Source of the DNA: Fusarium oxysporum f. sp. lycopersici 4287
Taxonomy: Eukaryota; Ascomycota; Sordariomycetes; Hypocreales; Nectriaceae
DNA: 64,000 nt
Reading direction: 5' to 3'
Assembly (NCBI RefSeq): GCF_000149955.1
Contig: NW_017264846.1
Coordinates: forward strand, 388,609-452,608
The notes under the pieces are model-generated. The model had not been told where the DNA came from. It saw only the letters and a program-made list of their open reading frames with translations, and did no database searches. The translations under genes were made by a program, and so were the position numbers. Position 1 is the stretch's first letter. Every line of letters begins with the position of its first letter. Shown piece by piece: positions 43,562 to 55,284 of the stretch.

Positions 43562-45494
43562 TCAACTTTGGTCAATGTTATCGGCATCTATGTTAGACGC
43601 AAAATGGTTGAGGTGAAAGCCTCCTACATCTTCAACGCTACTTTCTAGGAAAGCACCCAAGTCAAATCCACCAAAATCATCCTCAAACGTAGGAAAACTC
43701 GCAAGGTCCTACGTCTATATTAGCAATCACCTCACCAGTCCCTAAAGAGAGAGAACGGGATTTACAGTCATATTACAATTTTCCATATTTAATGTCGCGC
43801 TCTGAACCAAGTCAACAGGTGGTTTAGCTGCCATAGAAGCAGGCGTAAGTGGCAGAGCTACTGTTGGCTGTCCCGTAGGCACGGCCTGCGAAAGACTAGA
43901 AATCTGGACATCCTTCCTTATACCGACGGGGTTGATATGAGGCACTGAGCTCGGAGCAGCATTCGCAGGGCGTGTCGCTGTGGAGCCGACGTTCAATTTC
44001 GGAATCTTACAAGACACCATCTACGGGACGTTAGCAATGGAGAAGCAACTCTGTCTCATGCACGAGGCCCATTACCTCATCTTTGACGTTCGTGGTCCTC
44101 TTCTTGGGAATAGTCCCTTTGGGAAAGGGGATTTTCTCGCGAGTGGCTTTGCTAAGCTGTGGAGTTGGCAAGGCAGGCTTGCTCGTCTGTGACAGTGAGG
44201 AAATGGTGCTTCTTGGCTTGGCACTGTCGTTAGAATCTGCCGGCTGGACTGGCGGGAGTCGAGACCGTTCTTGCAGTGTACCCTGGACCCCATGCTGGGA
44301 CGTCTCGGGAATCTGGTTTTCATTGGATTCGTTCTGCCACTGCACCGACCAATTGTCATATGTTTTCCCTTCCTGTTGAAATAGTGTTTGTTTCGCTGCC
44401 ATTGATGGCGGGGCCGTTTGGCTATTGGACTGTTGAAAAGTACGTAAATTAGAGGCTTGTGTCCAGTCATGCATGTGCACTACACCCACATTGCCGCCTA
44501 GGCCGCCTACTTTTGCTTTCGGGAAATCAAGTACTATACTGTAGGTAAGCTATTGGGCAAAGAGATTAAGGGAGTAAAGATAACGGCGAGATCCGAAAAA
44601 GTAGATGGGAAAACACACTGATGTTGTTCATTGGTTGAGTGCCAAGTTTCACCTGCTTGGTATCAGGCAATGCGCCTGGCCTTGATGCTTGTAGAGCGGG
44701 CCGTTGAAAAAGCTTTGAATTTTGTATTGTCTCTTGACCAGGTGTTCCATAATTTCGATACAGACTGCTTCTGCCTCGTCCCGCTATAATCTCATTCTCG
44801 TTTTGCTGCTCCATCGAAGTCAGTTGCACGTGGGATTTCTGCAAGGCTGCATTTCTACTACCACAAGCTCGGACACCTGAGATTGCGGGAGTCATGCTAC
44901 CTACGCCCATTTCGCCAGAGTTATAGAAGGCGTTATGGGTGGCAATGCCCGGAGCCTGCAGTAGTAGTAAGGAGCTTTGTGTCTGCGGCCAGCTAACATT
45001 CCGCTTTGGCCAGTTTTGTTGCTATGTATCATGTTAACTATGCTAGGAGGGAAAGCGTGTTTTATATGCGATACCTGTACATGACAGGCATATTGACATG
45101 CTTCAATCCTTACATTCTCATTCTTTTGAGCGTTGAACATGGCCCAGAAGAGGCAAAACCATTCATAGAGAAAACAGCTGTCCGGCGATAGAGTGGGAAC
45201 GTTGGGAGCTGGAAGAAGATTTGAGTGTGTGGAGTCGAAGCTGTTGTCAATGGTCTTATTACAGGGGGCATTCTTCAACCGCAAGCCTTTGTCGTTGCGA
45301 TCACTGCCAGGGCTGTGCCTCTGAACCTTGACGTCGGAATCGGCCTTGAGAATGGATTGAGCACATTGAAACATGCTATTGTGAAGGAAATACTCGTAAA
45401 TGTATGTATTGAGTTGTGTCCGTTTGTTGTAGTTTTCCTGTAAATGTCTCGAGGCATCATGCAGATGGCCGGTCTTGGCCTTCATGTTGGCCAT
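43562..45494 (-). CDS. LisH-domain regulator, Flo8/SomA-like (560 aa)
   Basis: Five exons join in frame: 45075-45494, 44619-45021, 44076-44533, 43766-44020 and 43562-43708. Introns are 53-85 bp, one with a GCTAAC branch site. Residues 28-50 form a LisH motif (LNTYIYEYFLHNSMFQCAQS), followed at 108-123 by FLYEWFCLFWAMFNAQ, the hallmark of the Flo8/SomA family. The middle is Gln/Ser/Pro-rich and the C-terminus is acidic and aromatic (FPTFEDDFGGFDLGAF), like an activation domain. In known fungi Flo8/SomA acts below cAMP-PKA on adhesion, development and virulence. The protein is shorter than typical SomA and the middle is poorly conserved, so it may be an extra, diverged copy. The last intron and exon are the least certain. 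Confidence 0.75.
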
Positions 45495-46000
45495 ATTGAT
45501 GCTGTTCGTGGCCCGGGCTCTTGGAGAATGTCTCCAGCGGGACTCAAACTCACGAATGGGTTGACTAGACAGTGCAAGACTGACCAGTTCGAAACCAAAA
45601 GTGTAGAGTTTGAATTAGGAGCCGTGGTGATAATAACAGGTGCCAGCTGTGTATATATACAACCTTTTCAGCTCAACGGGCCTTGCTGTTTCTAAAAGCG
45701 AAATTGAGAGCAATGCCACATGCCTGAACAAGAGCAGTGGGTCCTGACGGGGAAAGGGATAAACTTTTCGGATCAGATCATACCCCGTCAAATGATTTGT
45801 GGGACGTAACCACTACATATATCTAGGTTAACAAGGGTATATGTCTGCCAAGAGTGGTTAGTTCAATTGTTTTGAGAATGTAGAATCACGATCTAATGTC
45901 AACAGAGTAAATTTATCCTGCATTTACCGCTCTAGAATGTACGTTAGTCGGATAGATCGCCCATGCAGTGGATCTAATGGCGGCCGTTCTTGAGCCAAGC
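45495..46000. other. Promoter side of the LisH gene
   Basis: No gene supported. It holds the upstream region of the LisH gene and ends at the solo LTR. Confidence 0.4.
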
Positions 46001-46160
46001 TGTCGCAGGGTAGGCATGATCCCACGGCCTCGGGAAACAACTGCATTAGTAATCTAGCTGTATGCTTTAAGTAACGCTGCGGAATGGAATACCCAGCACA
46101 AACAAAAGAACAACCAATCGACATATTCACTTTTACCCTTTAAACACGCCTGGTGCGACA
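46001..46160 (-). repeat. Solo LTR of the Copia family
   Basis: It matches the minus-strand LTR of 1795-7421 from TGTCGCAGGGTAGGCAT to TGGTGCGACA, with substitutions and a 29-bp extra stretch near the start bounded by GCAT. A perfect 5-bp target duplication CAAGC flanks it (45996-46000, 46161-46165). This is the footprint of an older insertion that lost its interior by LTR recombination. Confidence 0.9.
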
Positions 46161-46165
46161 CAAGC

Positions 46166-47994
46166 TTTTAAACTAGTCAGAAAAGGGCATGGTGTCTCAA
46201 CTTTTTTAGTCAATGCTAATAGGTTCTTTTTGAAGGATCTTGTTGTTCGCACTCCTTGGAGTAATGGTAAGCCTCAAGCCCCACCATTTGCAACGAAGTA
46301 CCCCGGGTACCCTACCATGAAGATATGCCCATCATAAGCGGGGGCACAAGTGGCGTTGTGATATGACCCTGCCAGTCACCTCGGGGAAGTGCGAATCCGA
46401 AGTCACCGAATCAATGTCGGGTCACTAATTCGAGTTTCTGGTAAAATCATGGAGCGAAGAGCATCGAAGCGTTCGTCCCTGATAAATGTGTGAGACAGCA
46501 GTACAAATTTCGGGCTTAGATGCCATTTCGGTGTAGATGTGCTGACGAATTTTTTCTCCAAGCCTGTCGTTGCAGCTATCAAAGGATTTTCAAAGTGAGA
46601 GGTGAAAACATGTAAGTGGTCGGGCAATGGCTTCGAATTGGAAAAATGATTTCACAGCATTGTCCTACTACCACATGATACCTAGTCAAATACAAATACA
46701 AAATTAAACCGATGTCAAACCATACGACAGCTGATCCTGTTTTTTTTTTTTTTTTTTTTTTGCGTTCGTTTAATACAGTTAACAATAAAAAGTTGCAGAA
46801 GAAGAAAGAAAGCATGAGCGTTGTAGAGATTCACCTGTATCGTTAATGGTGTACGGGACAAGCTGAGTGTCAGCGACAACTGACCATGGTAGCTAAAAAC
46901 TGGACTGGAGTCAAGATCCAGTTAATCACTAGCAAGAACCAACGATTGCCTACCTGATAGGTAGTATTTAACGAATATAGGTCTCGGCCTCGGTACAGAG
47001 TACATGGAATTATTATGGCCTCGTTGGTGGCTACGGTGCGTTGATTTTCATACCTGTGCAAGGCAATCGGACATAAACAAGTCCCCCTCACACCTTACCT
47101 TACATTAGATAAAAACCTAGATCCTAATAGCTCGATGAAAATGGATGGCTAGACATTGGGCGACATGGTGGCCAAGACATTTGATTTAGAAATCAACGTG
47201 GTGTACATATCAATTCGTAGTGTGCAGCGACCGCCCAATCAGCAACCTGTCCATTCATTCGTTCATCAGATCATGCGGCTGGGATGACATTTCCTCCAGT
47301 AACTTCCCACGGCATTCGAACTGGTGGTCAGATATCGACAGACAAAATATCATGTCATTTCTTAGTTACCATCCTTTGAATTCATGGTCCTTCATAGGTT
47401 TGCGATGAGTCGAGATAAATTAACGCGATTTCAAACTTTGATGCAGATTCAATGATCTGACATAAAGGCAATAATATATAACATGATTCTAGGTTTAATG
47501 GATGGCGACCCTCCATCTCTTTACCCTTTGACGTTACTACACTCGGAAACAGCCACGCATCCGCCAACATTTCACGGTCATCTCCAGAGGCAATTTTTCA
47601 ATCTTGAAGGTTCTCTCTACATGACATGTGGGTACTAGGGTGACATATTATAAAACACCTAAGCAATGTACGAACGAATTAGTTATATTGGTTACAAGGT
47701 AGCGGAATTCGGGCATGATTGTCCAAGTTAGCGATAAGATCAGGTAATTACGATGATGCCTAATCGAAAGACTCGCCCCGTGGAACTAAGAGGTTATCAG
47801 GTTACTCTGTCACTTCTCAAGTATTGCGGGTCTGCACTCAGTTCCAAATCCAAGCCTCTAACGGTCCCCCAGAGGTCTTCATGAAGGTGTGGCCATTAAA
47901 GCTCTAAAATTTGATGGCAGGAAGGTTTTAATCCACAGTCAACCAAAAGATTCCTAATTACATAAAGTGATATCGTAAATAAATAGTCAGTGAT
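46166..47994. other. Long intergenic stretch
   Basis: No supported gene in 1.8 kb. A T-run of about 22 lies at 46740-46761. A 74-codon minus-strand frame (46403-46627) has no recognisable feature. Confidence 0.5.
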
Positions 47995-50872
47995 TTAATT
48001 ATTGTATATGACGTGATTGTAGGTCGAGAAATGATTGACTGAAAACGTCCAGGTTCCGTCCTCCTCGTTGTAACTCTCAAACCTCGTTCCCTCAACGCTT
48101 TTCAGGCGCTCAATATGGCTCGCAACTTGACGCTTCACCTCTTCCTCCGACAGATTTTTTCCTTTTGTCTTCTTTCGAGGCCACGAATTTTCCAAGGAAA
48201 TTGAAGCAGGAACATTGAAGCCCTCACCAGGAGGGGGCTTGAGTCCAAAGGAGTCGGGATAGACCGTTGCTGATCGACTTTCAAGAATGACAAGACCACC
48301 GAGCAAACTCTCAAGATCAATGCCCGTAAAGTCAACTGGATTTTTGAAGCGAATGACACCAACGTTCTCCCGGCCAATGGTCAAGTCCGTCACCCTTTTG
48401 CGCTGATCTTTGTCCATAGCCAGAATGTCTTCCTTTGAAGGTCGTATCCAGTACTCCCCGGCGGGAATCGGCCGCTGTAATTTCATCGGTTTGTTTTGTT
48501 CCACATCCGCTTCGTGATCGGATATTACCAGAGTGTTACCTGGGCTGGGTGGACTACTAGTATGTTCGCTGGTTTCAGTTGTAGTGCCTGGCGTTTGGCT
48601 CTTTGCCCCTCCTTCCCTACCGGGGTCGGCAATGCCAGTTAATGCCGTCGTGATACTCTCTTTTTGACCCCTGCGGTTAGAAGAACTCATTAATAGATCT
48701 CGACCTCGGTCTTGATCAATTTCGAGTGTCTTTAGCTGCTTAGAGATCTGTGAGAGGGATTTCTCGACTATGTTCAAGCCCTTTCTATGCCCGCCGGTTG
48801 ATATTGTGTCTTCGCTGGTGCGACGTTGGTCAGAGCCGCCTCTAGACGGGCTCCTGATCAGTTCATGGCCTAGGTGTGGGGGGTGCATCCAGTCGGAGCT
48901 CAGAGGTCTTCTTTTGACTCGGTATGACGGGGGATACAACCCGTGACGAGAGCCGGACCTAGGAGAGCCTGGGGGGAAATGACGAGGTGCGAATCTAGGG
49001 CTTCTAAAAGAAAGTCCAGCTGGTACGGATTGGCTTCTTAGTTTACCCTTGCTTGCCCGCCGCACAGCCAGCGGGCCTTGGTCCTGCTGTTGCTGTTTCT
49101 CCTCTGTCGTCAAGAATAACCAAGGTGGTCCGTAGGCCGTAATTTCGTCAATTTTCGTGACCAACTGTGGTTGAATGGTTGCGCGAGTAGCATCTTGTAA
49201 TGGTTGCTGAATGAGCCTTGTGTCACTAGAAGGCCTTCCAGGAACCTGGTAATAAGGGGTGCCAGTTTGACCATACTGAGTCTGTTGACCAAATGATTGA
49301 GGAACTTGAACTCGACTAACTGGCATCTCTGTGCTAGGGAGTTGTGTTGCCAGCTGCCCAGCCTGAGTAGTTACGTACCTCTCAGTAACCCAAGGTCTTT
49401 GACCTGTGCTTGAGGGCCCTGAAAGAGCGGATACTTGGGTAGCCGCCGAAGCAAATGGATTAGGAGCAGTGCTCAAATCTATCCTAAAGATAGACTCGGT
49501 AGCCGGCTGGCTACTGCTTGGCTTTTGTGTTTCAGCAAAGGACGTCGATCCTTGTGCTTGTTGTTGACCCTGGGCCTGGAAAATGGAAGGACTCGACCAC
49601 GAAGTGCGACTCTCTTGTGGAGCACTGCCATACCAGGGTGGTTGAGCAAAACCGAATCCCGGGCTCCCGGAAACTCCGAAATCTCTTTGGCTGCTTGTTG
49701 GCCTTTGAAAACCGTCCGGCGGAGTCCCAAACACATCTGGACCCTGAGACTTTTGACCCCAGACGAAGGTTTCGCCGGCCTTAGTCTGTCCAAAGGGCGA
49801 AGTGGTGGTGGTAGCGGATCCAAAACCAGTTGCACCACTTGGTTTGGCTCCAAAACCAGTGCCAAACGCACTCTGTTGGGAGCCGATTCCAAATGTCTGA
49901 GGTGGATCAGAAGCACTTCTCTGCATTGATGTACCAAAATCGGTTCCAAAATTTGGGCCGCCGAACTCAAATGATAGACCGTACTGGTGACCGAGGGCGT
50001 AATCTGCAAGCCTCAGCTCTTCCTGGGAGAAGTTCTTGTATGGACCTTGGAAGCAAAGATTTTGATAGGAACTCTTCTGCCTGTTGCCTAGCTCACTTTC
50101 AACAAATGGGGAGAATGGCTGCTTTGAAGTATCCGTGGCAGGGATTCCCCAGGCCCAACCACCAAAAGACTGACTCGGAGCGCTGAAAACGGAAGTGGTT
50201 GGGGTCCTGAATCTTGTCCAAGCATTTGAGCCAAACTCGGGGCCGTATTGGTCCAGGAAAAGAGGAATAGTGTAGGGGCGTATGTGTTCAACAATAAAAC
50301 CCGCCCCCAAACCCGGTCGGGTCGGAATGATTTGTGACATTACTTCTGCCAGGATCGCTGAGTGCAGTTAACCCTTGTGTGTTACTGTGATGCTCAAGCC
50401 AGCCAGTGCCGGTTGTTGTGGGCGGGAATGTGGGCGCCGAGCTGGACAACCGGGGTCCAAGCGAACTGACGGGATCTGGAAAAGCTTGACTTAGTATGAT
50501 AAACTCTGAGCGAGAAGGGTTATGTATTATAGTTTGCTGTTGTATTATCTTTTTATTACTCAGGTAGACATCAGATAACTACAAATAACTAACAGTTGGC
50601 GCCAAAGGTATCTTACCTCCCGAAGCTCTATAGAATGATCCGCGTGTGGTAGCAAAAGGTCCAGTGGAAGATGGCGTGCCGGAACCAAAACCCCAACTAG
50701 TGGGATCTACGATAAGTCAATTGCTGAAAAAGGCAGTATTTCCGCTTTATGAGGGAAGCGCAAGCTCGCAGGATATCTTACGATTGGAGTTGTGAATGTT
50801 TGATCCGAATGCGTCAAAGCCGGTCGGTAGCTGTTGCCATTGCCCGAAAGGCTTCTTACCAAATTCAGACAT
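47995..50872 (-). CDS. Nup98-like FG nucleoporin with autoproteolytic domain (about 873 aa)
   Basis: The main exon (47995-50345) and three short upstream exons (50386-50475, 50617-50706, 50782-50872) join in frame from MSEFGKKPFGQW. The first exons and residues up to about 330 are rich in FG/GFG repeats. A GLEBS-type segment (PYKNFSQEELRLADY), the binding site for Gle2/Rae1 in known Nup98s, lies about 100 residues into the main exon. The C-terminus is a Nup98 autoproteolytic domain (EYWIRPSKEDIL to FSVNHFSTYNH), with the HFS cleavage triad intact. The protein stops 10 residues after the scissile Phe-Ser, so no Nup96 part follows, as in yeast Nup100/Nup116-like arrangements. It should sit in the nuclear pore. 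The intron at 50346-50385 would be only 40 bp, so the 5' end is less sure than the rest. Confidence 0.8.
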
Positions 50873-52004
50873 TGTGAAAAGTGAATTGCGTCATCGCCGC
50901 AGGGGGGCGGCTTCCAGAACTTATGTTTGAATCAGTTACGGATGGTTAGGAGCATGCTCCTATATCATCTGATCGCAATATGATCTGACGGTTGCAGATA
51001 AATGCAGAAGAAGCTGTTCGGAAATGCGGCCATGATCTGATGTTCGAATTAGGGTTGTGTCATCACCTCACATTTATAGTTTCGTGACCCGAGATTGGGC
51101 GTTGGTAAAAAGAAAAGTACCACTAAACAGACAACTAAAGGTGGTGCGGGGTAGGCGAGAAGACGACAGATTGTAAGCCCAACAGCACATGCCACGTCAC
51201 TAGCAGATACACCTTGTGGCATGATTTATCTCTGTAAAGAATGTATGCCTGGGGCCATATTAGACTATGATTGGGATAGGTTCACAACTACAAAACGGAC
51301 TTTTATTAGCCTGGTCATTAGCCTACAAGGCATATCAGGCTAGTCTGGGGTCAAAAACAAGTATGATATGGGGTCGTAATCATACACAGAGACAGCTCCT
51401 TAGGTCCCTCCTACAAGAACAGGGTTAGTATCAAACCTATAGGTGTCGATCGATGTACATGTACGTTGTCACCCGAGGATTGACAAAAAGTCTCCTGCAC
51501 CACTCTATAGGCATGTGCGTACTACCTAGAGAATCTTCGAGACTAGAATCTATGTATAAAACAGGGCTAATCCAATATTCTATTAACAGCAGCTATATAA
51601 TCTTATTGACGCACCTACCCAGGCCAATGTACTGCCTTTAGCCCGAATGTCAAGTGACTTGATCTTCGACAGTTGGAGTATAATACTATCTCTTTGACTG
51701 CGCGAAGGCTCCCATTGGGTATCTTACAGGGATCTTAGCCAATTACGATCAGTATCTCTCTACCCTCACCCAAATCAAGATACAGGACTAACACATTACC
51801 ACCAAGCTAGCGACCGACTTAGATAGTGACCTAGTAGTGGAGACTGGTACCGTGTGGGAGCCTTCGCGCAGTCAAAGAGATACAAACCGTTACGCCACGG
51901 GGCACAATCGACACGGAATCGCTAATCCTGGGGACCAAGGTTCGTGAGGTCATGATGACTCGACATTGGTGAACCCCTACGCATTGTGCTTTTCATCTGT
52001 CTAT
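50873..52004. other. Intergenic with one MITE
   Basis: Upstream of the nucleoporin gene and downstream of RING gene C. Apart from the MITE at 51687-51882 nothing is recognised. Confidence 0.45.
51687..51882. mobile_element. Short MITE with 26-bp perfect inverted repeats
   Basis: TCTCTTTGACTGCGCGAAGG (from 51689) continues to CTCCCA at 51714, and its exact complement runs 51855-51880. TA flanks both ends (51687-51688, 51881-51882). The whole is 192 bp between the TAs with no coding capacity. Not related in its ends to the MITE at 496-867. Confidence 0.85.
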
Positions 52005-52597
52005 TCAGACATGTGCAAGTTCGGATGACATGAAGTCTGATATGCACAAGGGACAGGTATAATGTTGCCCCAGGTACCATGGAGTAATGCAGACCGAATG
52101 GAATGTATGCCCACACGGTAACCGACGGACGATATCACAATCCACCATCGTTTCCAAGCATATAACGCTATATAATAAGAACAGTTAATTTGAGAATGAA
52201 ACTGTCTATTGATTGGAATAGCTTACCAGATAATAAGCGCGTCTGGCCAGGCCGAATGTTCTCCTGGGCCTTCGATTTCCATTTCTGTCGTTACTTGCTT
52301 ATATGTCTGCGGTGGAGCTATTGAGTCAAGCCGTTGCAAATCACCCTCTGAATTCTCTGAGCTCGCGAGCGGGTTATTACTAAGGACTCTGAATGCAATC
52401 CTTCCTTATCATTAGCTCTGGTACCATATGCTCTTATCTGTGGACTGGGGCACGGTGGAGTCGTACATGAAAAGAATATCCAAGATAAGAAAAACCATGA
52501 TAATAATGATTATGGGAAGCCATTCGAGCGATTCTTCCATTGGATGCTTTGGGATTTGGTCATGTTGGCTCGGTGGTGAATTATTCAACGTCGTCAT
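52005..52597 (-). CDS. Small membrane-anchored RING-H2 protein, member C (155 aa)
   Basis: Only visible after splicing: exons 52467-52597, 52227-52400 and 52005-52167 (minus). The N-terminal 27 residues are polar and Pro-rich. A very hydrophobic membrane helix follows (WLPIIIIIMVFLILDILFM, about 26-44), then an acidic linker, then a C-terminal RING-H2 with C102, C105, C120, H122, H125, C128, C140 and C143 and W132. Intron 2 splits the first zinc-ligand codon (TG, intron, C), exactly as in copies A and B. Spacing of 11 residues between the sixth and seventh ligands is also shared. A membrane ubiquitin ligase is the likely role. Intron 1 (52401-52466) has a GCTAAT branch site. Sequence is otherwise far from A and B, so this is an old paralogue. 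Confidence 0.75.
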
Positions 52598-53102
52598 AAT
52601 TGGTTGGCTATTTCATAATTAGATCTGATTTATGATTCCAAAATGTACGAAGTGTGTAATAGCCGGATTTATATCATACTATTCAGCTTCGAGTCTATAT
52701 TAGGCTAAAATGTTTTGAATTTTTAGTTGGCATTCCTACGCAATGACTTTGGTCCGCCACTGGATTTGGCCTTTCTATGGTCTGATCTAGAAAGTTTATC
52801 TCGAAAGCCCCCGGAAGACTCCTCTTATTCCTGCATTTTTTTATTCTCCTTTCGAGGTAAATCGGGTCTCCAACCGCAACAGCATTACCCCATACACAAC
52901 CATCCGCCAGTCGCTGTCGGAGGAGTTGTCACTGCAGAGCTAAAAAGTCGCTTAGGAATCGCCCTCCACTACTCACTCAAGCCATACGGCCAACACTTGC
53001 GATATTCACAGTGCTGATAGTGGTAGTCAGCGCTGCGACTCCACTAATACAGCCACACACGAAACCATTAGCAAAACGATGATGCCAAAGCCCAGGCCAC
53101 AA
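52598..53102. other. Upstream of RING member C
   Basis: No gene supported; probably its promoter. Confidence 0.4.
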
Positions 53103-53384
53103 GTGTTACGACTCTCACGGTTACATCACGTGTACCCCACGAATCCATCCAATCACACGCAACCAAGGAAACACCAAGACATGGACCGAAACCAAAACCT
53201 CTCGGTCCATCCTTGTCAGATCATTCGGTCCAATCCTATCCAACACTTCGGTCCATCACCGGGACCTCATGTATATAGAACCATGTTACTCCACAACCAT
53301 AGACCTTAGCTCACCAGGTATCAATAAAACTTCTTAACAACAATAAGCCTAACACGCATTACTTGTCTATCAAGAGACGTGACA
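53103..53384. repeat. Possible solo LTR of a Gypsy-type element
   Basis: Begins TGTTACGACTCTCACG and ends GAGACGTGACA, so the termini are near-inverted (TGTTACG/CGTGACA). Inside are a TATATA at about 53272 and CAATAAAACTT near 53322, in the positions expected of an LTR promoter and polyadenylation signal. No matching target duplication and no second copy were seen. Confidence 0.35.
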
Positions 53385-53422
53385 GTTCGCTATGGCTCAG
53401 TTTACGCCCTATAAACCGACTA

Positions 53423-55282
53423 ACGTGGTTGATAAGCATGCCGACCGGACAAGTATGCCGACCAAAAATCCCTCATCCTACATCATTTCCATCTGATCAG
53501 ATACTTCTCAACCACCCATTATGTCACAACCTTCAAATGAAGCTAGAATTCTTCTTGCCCTTCAGGCCCTTCAAAATAACCCAAAATTACGTCTCCGACG
53601 CGCTGCTACTATATATAAGGTTGGATATAGTACCCTCCGTGACCGAAGGAATGGCATTCAATCGCGAAGCGATTGGGTCCCAAAGTCACGGAAACTATCT
53701 GATCTAGAAGAACAGATAATAGATCAATTCCTCCTTGACCTAGATTCCCGAGGATTTCCTGCGCGACTGCGTTTTGTGGAAGAAATAGCCAATTCTCTGC
53801 TCGCTGACCGCGATGCATCACCTGTTGGCAAGCGCTGGGCTCATAACTTCGTCAAGCGGCAACCAGAGCTAAAGACGCGTTTATTTCGGAGATATGACTA
53901 CCAGAGAGCCAAATGCGAAGATCCGACTATTATTCGTGGCTGGTTTAGGCTTGTACAGAATACAATTGCAAAGTACGGTATCTGATCAGATGATATCTGG
54001 AACTTTGATGAGACTGGCTTTATGATGGGCCTTATAATGGCCGGAATGGCAGTTACAGGCTCGGAAAGGCAAGGAAGACCAAAATCAGTGCAGCCTGGAA
54101 ATCGTGAATGGATTACAGTAATCCAGGCGATTAACGCAGAAGGTCAATCGATCCCGCCGTTTATCATTGGCGCAGGCCAATATCACCTTGCGAATTGGTA
54201 CCGAGAAAGCAACCTCCCGGCCGACTGGGTTATCGCAACGAGCCAAAATGGTTGGACAAATAATGAGCTGGGTCTTGAGTGGCTAAAGCACTTTGATCGA
54301 TCTACAACTAAACGATCAAATGCTCGGTATCGTCTTCTGATCCTTGATGGTCACGAAAGCCACCACTCTACCGACTTTGAGAAATATTGCAAGGAGAACA
54401 AGATTATCACGCTCTGTATGCCTGCTCATGCATCCCATCTACTCCAGCCTCTCGATATTGGGTGCTTTGCAGTACTGAAAAAGGCTTATGGTCAAGAAAT
54501 AGAGCATCTGATCAGATGCTCTATAACCCATATTTCCAAGACTGAGTTCTTCCCGGCCTTTTATGCCGCCTTTAAAGCTACTTTTACAGAAAGCAATATC
54601 CGGGGGGGCTTTAGAGGAGCTGGACTTGCTCCTCTTGACCCAGAAACCGTGATCTCAAAGCTTGATGTGCAGCTACGAACCCCAACGCCTCCCGGGGAGG
54701 TCAGCCAACCATCAACCCCATGGGTTTCAAAGACTCCTAAGACAGCAACAGAGGCTCAATCTCAGTCTGAATACCTGGAAAGACGAATCAGAAGACATAA
54801 AAGCAGCTCCCCAGAGTCAATTATAGAGGCTTTAAAGTCAAATACTAAAGCAACAAGGGCAATTATGCATGAGGTTGTCTTATTGAGAAATGAGGTGCGA
54901 AATCTTCGAGATGCAAATGAGATACTAAGCCGGCGCCGGAGGGCAAAAAGGACTAGACTACAGAAAGGAGGGGCAATGACTGTACAGGAAGCATCGCAAG
55001 TAATTGATCAGATGGATGTTGATGCGCAGGTAGTGGCCGAATCATCTAGAGATGGTGCTCGAGGAAGGTCGGATCGACCGGGTGGTCGGCGTTGTGGTGT
55101 ATGCGGCAAGGCCGGGCATAATGCAAGGACCTGTCAGGTAGTAATTGAGACATCTAGGGAAGAGTATAGTAAGTAGTTTTACTTGATTAGATGGTTTGTG
55201 GTGTTTTTAAATGGATTTAAAAGTTTAAGGCTGAAATTTTTGGTCGGCATACTTGTCCGGTCGGCATGCTTATCAACCACGT
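53423..55282 (+). mobile_element. Fot/pogo-like DNA transposon, copy 2, nearly intact
   Basis: It has perfect inverted repeats of about 47 bp (ACGTGGTTGATAAGCATGCC and on to GCCGACCAAAAAT), with TA duplication at 53421-53422 and 55283-55284. The ends include the pair TGCCGACC/TGCCGACC, possibly transposase sites. It is 1860 bp long with a single transposase gene containing one stop codon. Confidence 0.93.
53521..55176 (+). pseudogene. Fot/pogo-like transposase with one stop and a zinc knuckle
   Basis: 552 codons from ATG to TAG, interrupted only by TGA at 53983-53985, where copy 1 has Arg. Domains: HTH (SNEARILLALQALQNNPKLR), CENP-B-type HTH (SPVGKRWAHNFVKRQPELKT), DDE_1 core with NFDETGFMMG, LDGHESHHST and LQPLDIGCF, a coiled coil (SEYLERRIRRHK to ILSRRRRAKRTR), and a C-terminal CCHC zinc knuckle (CGVCGKAGHNARTC). 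All three catalytic acids are present. The knuckle is missing from copy 1 and could help bind nucleic acid. If the stop is read as Arg or is a consensus error, the gene would be complete. Confidence 0.88.
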
Positions 55283-55284
55283 TA

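Noticed and set aside
49435..50186. Plus-strand ORFs of up to 164 codons opposite the nucleoporin gene
   Set aside because: They are antisense shadows of the repetitive FG coding sequence.
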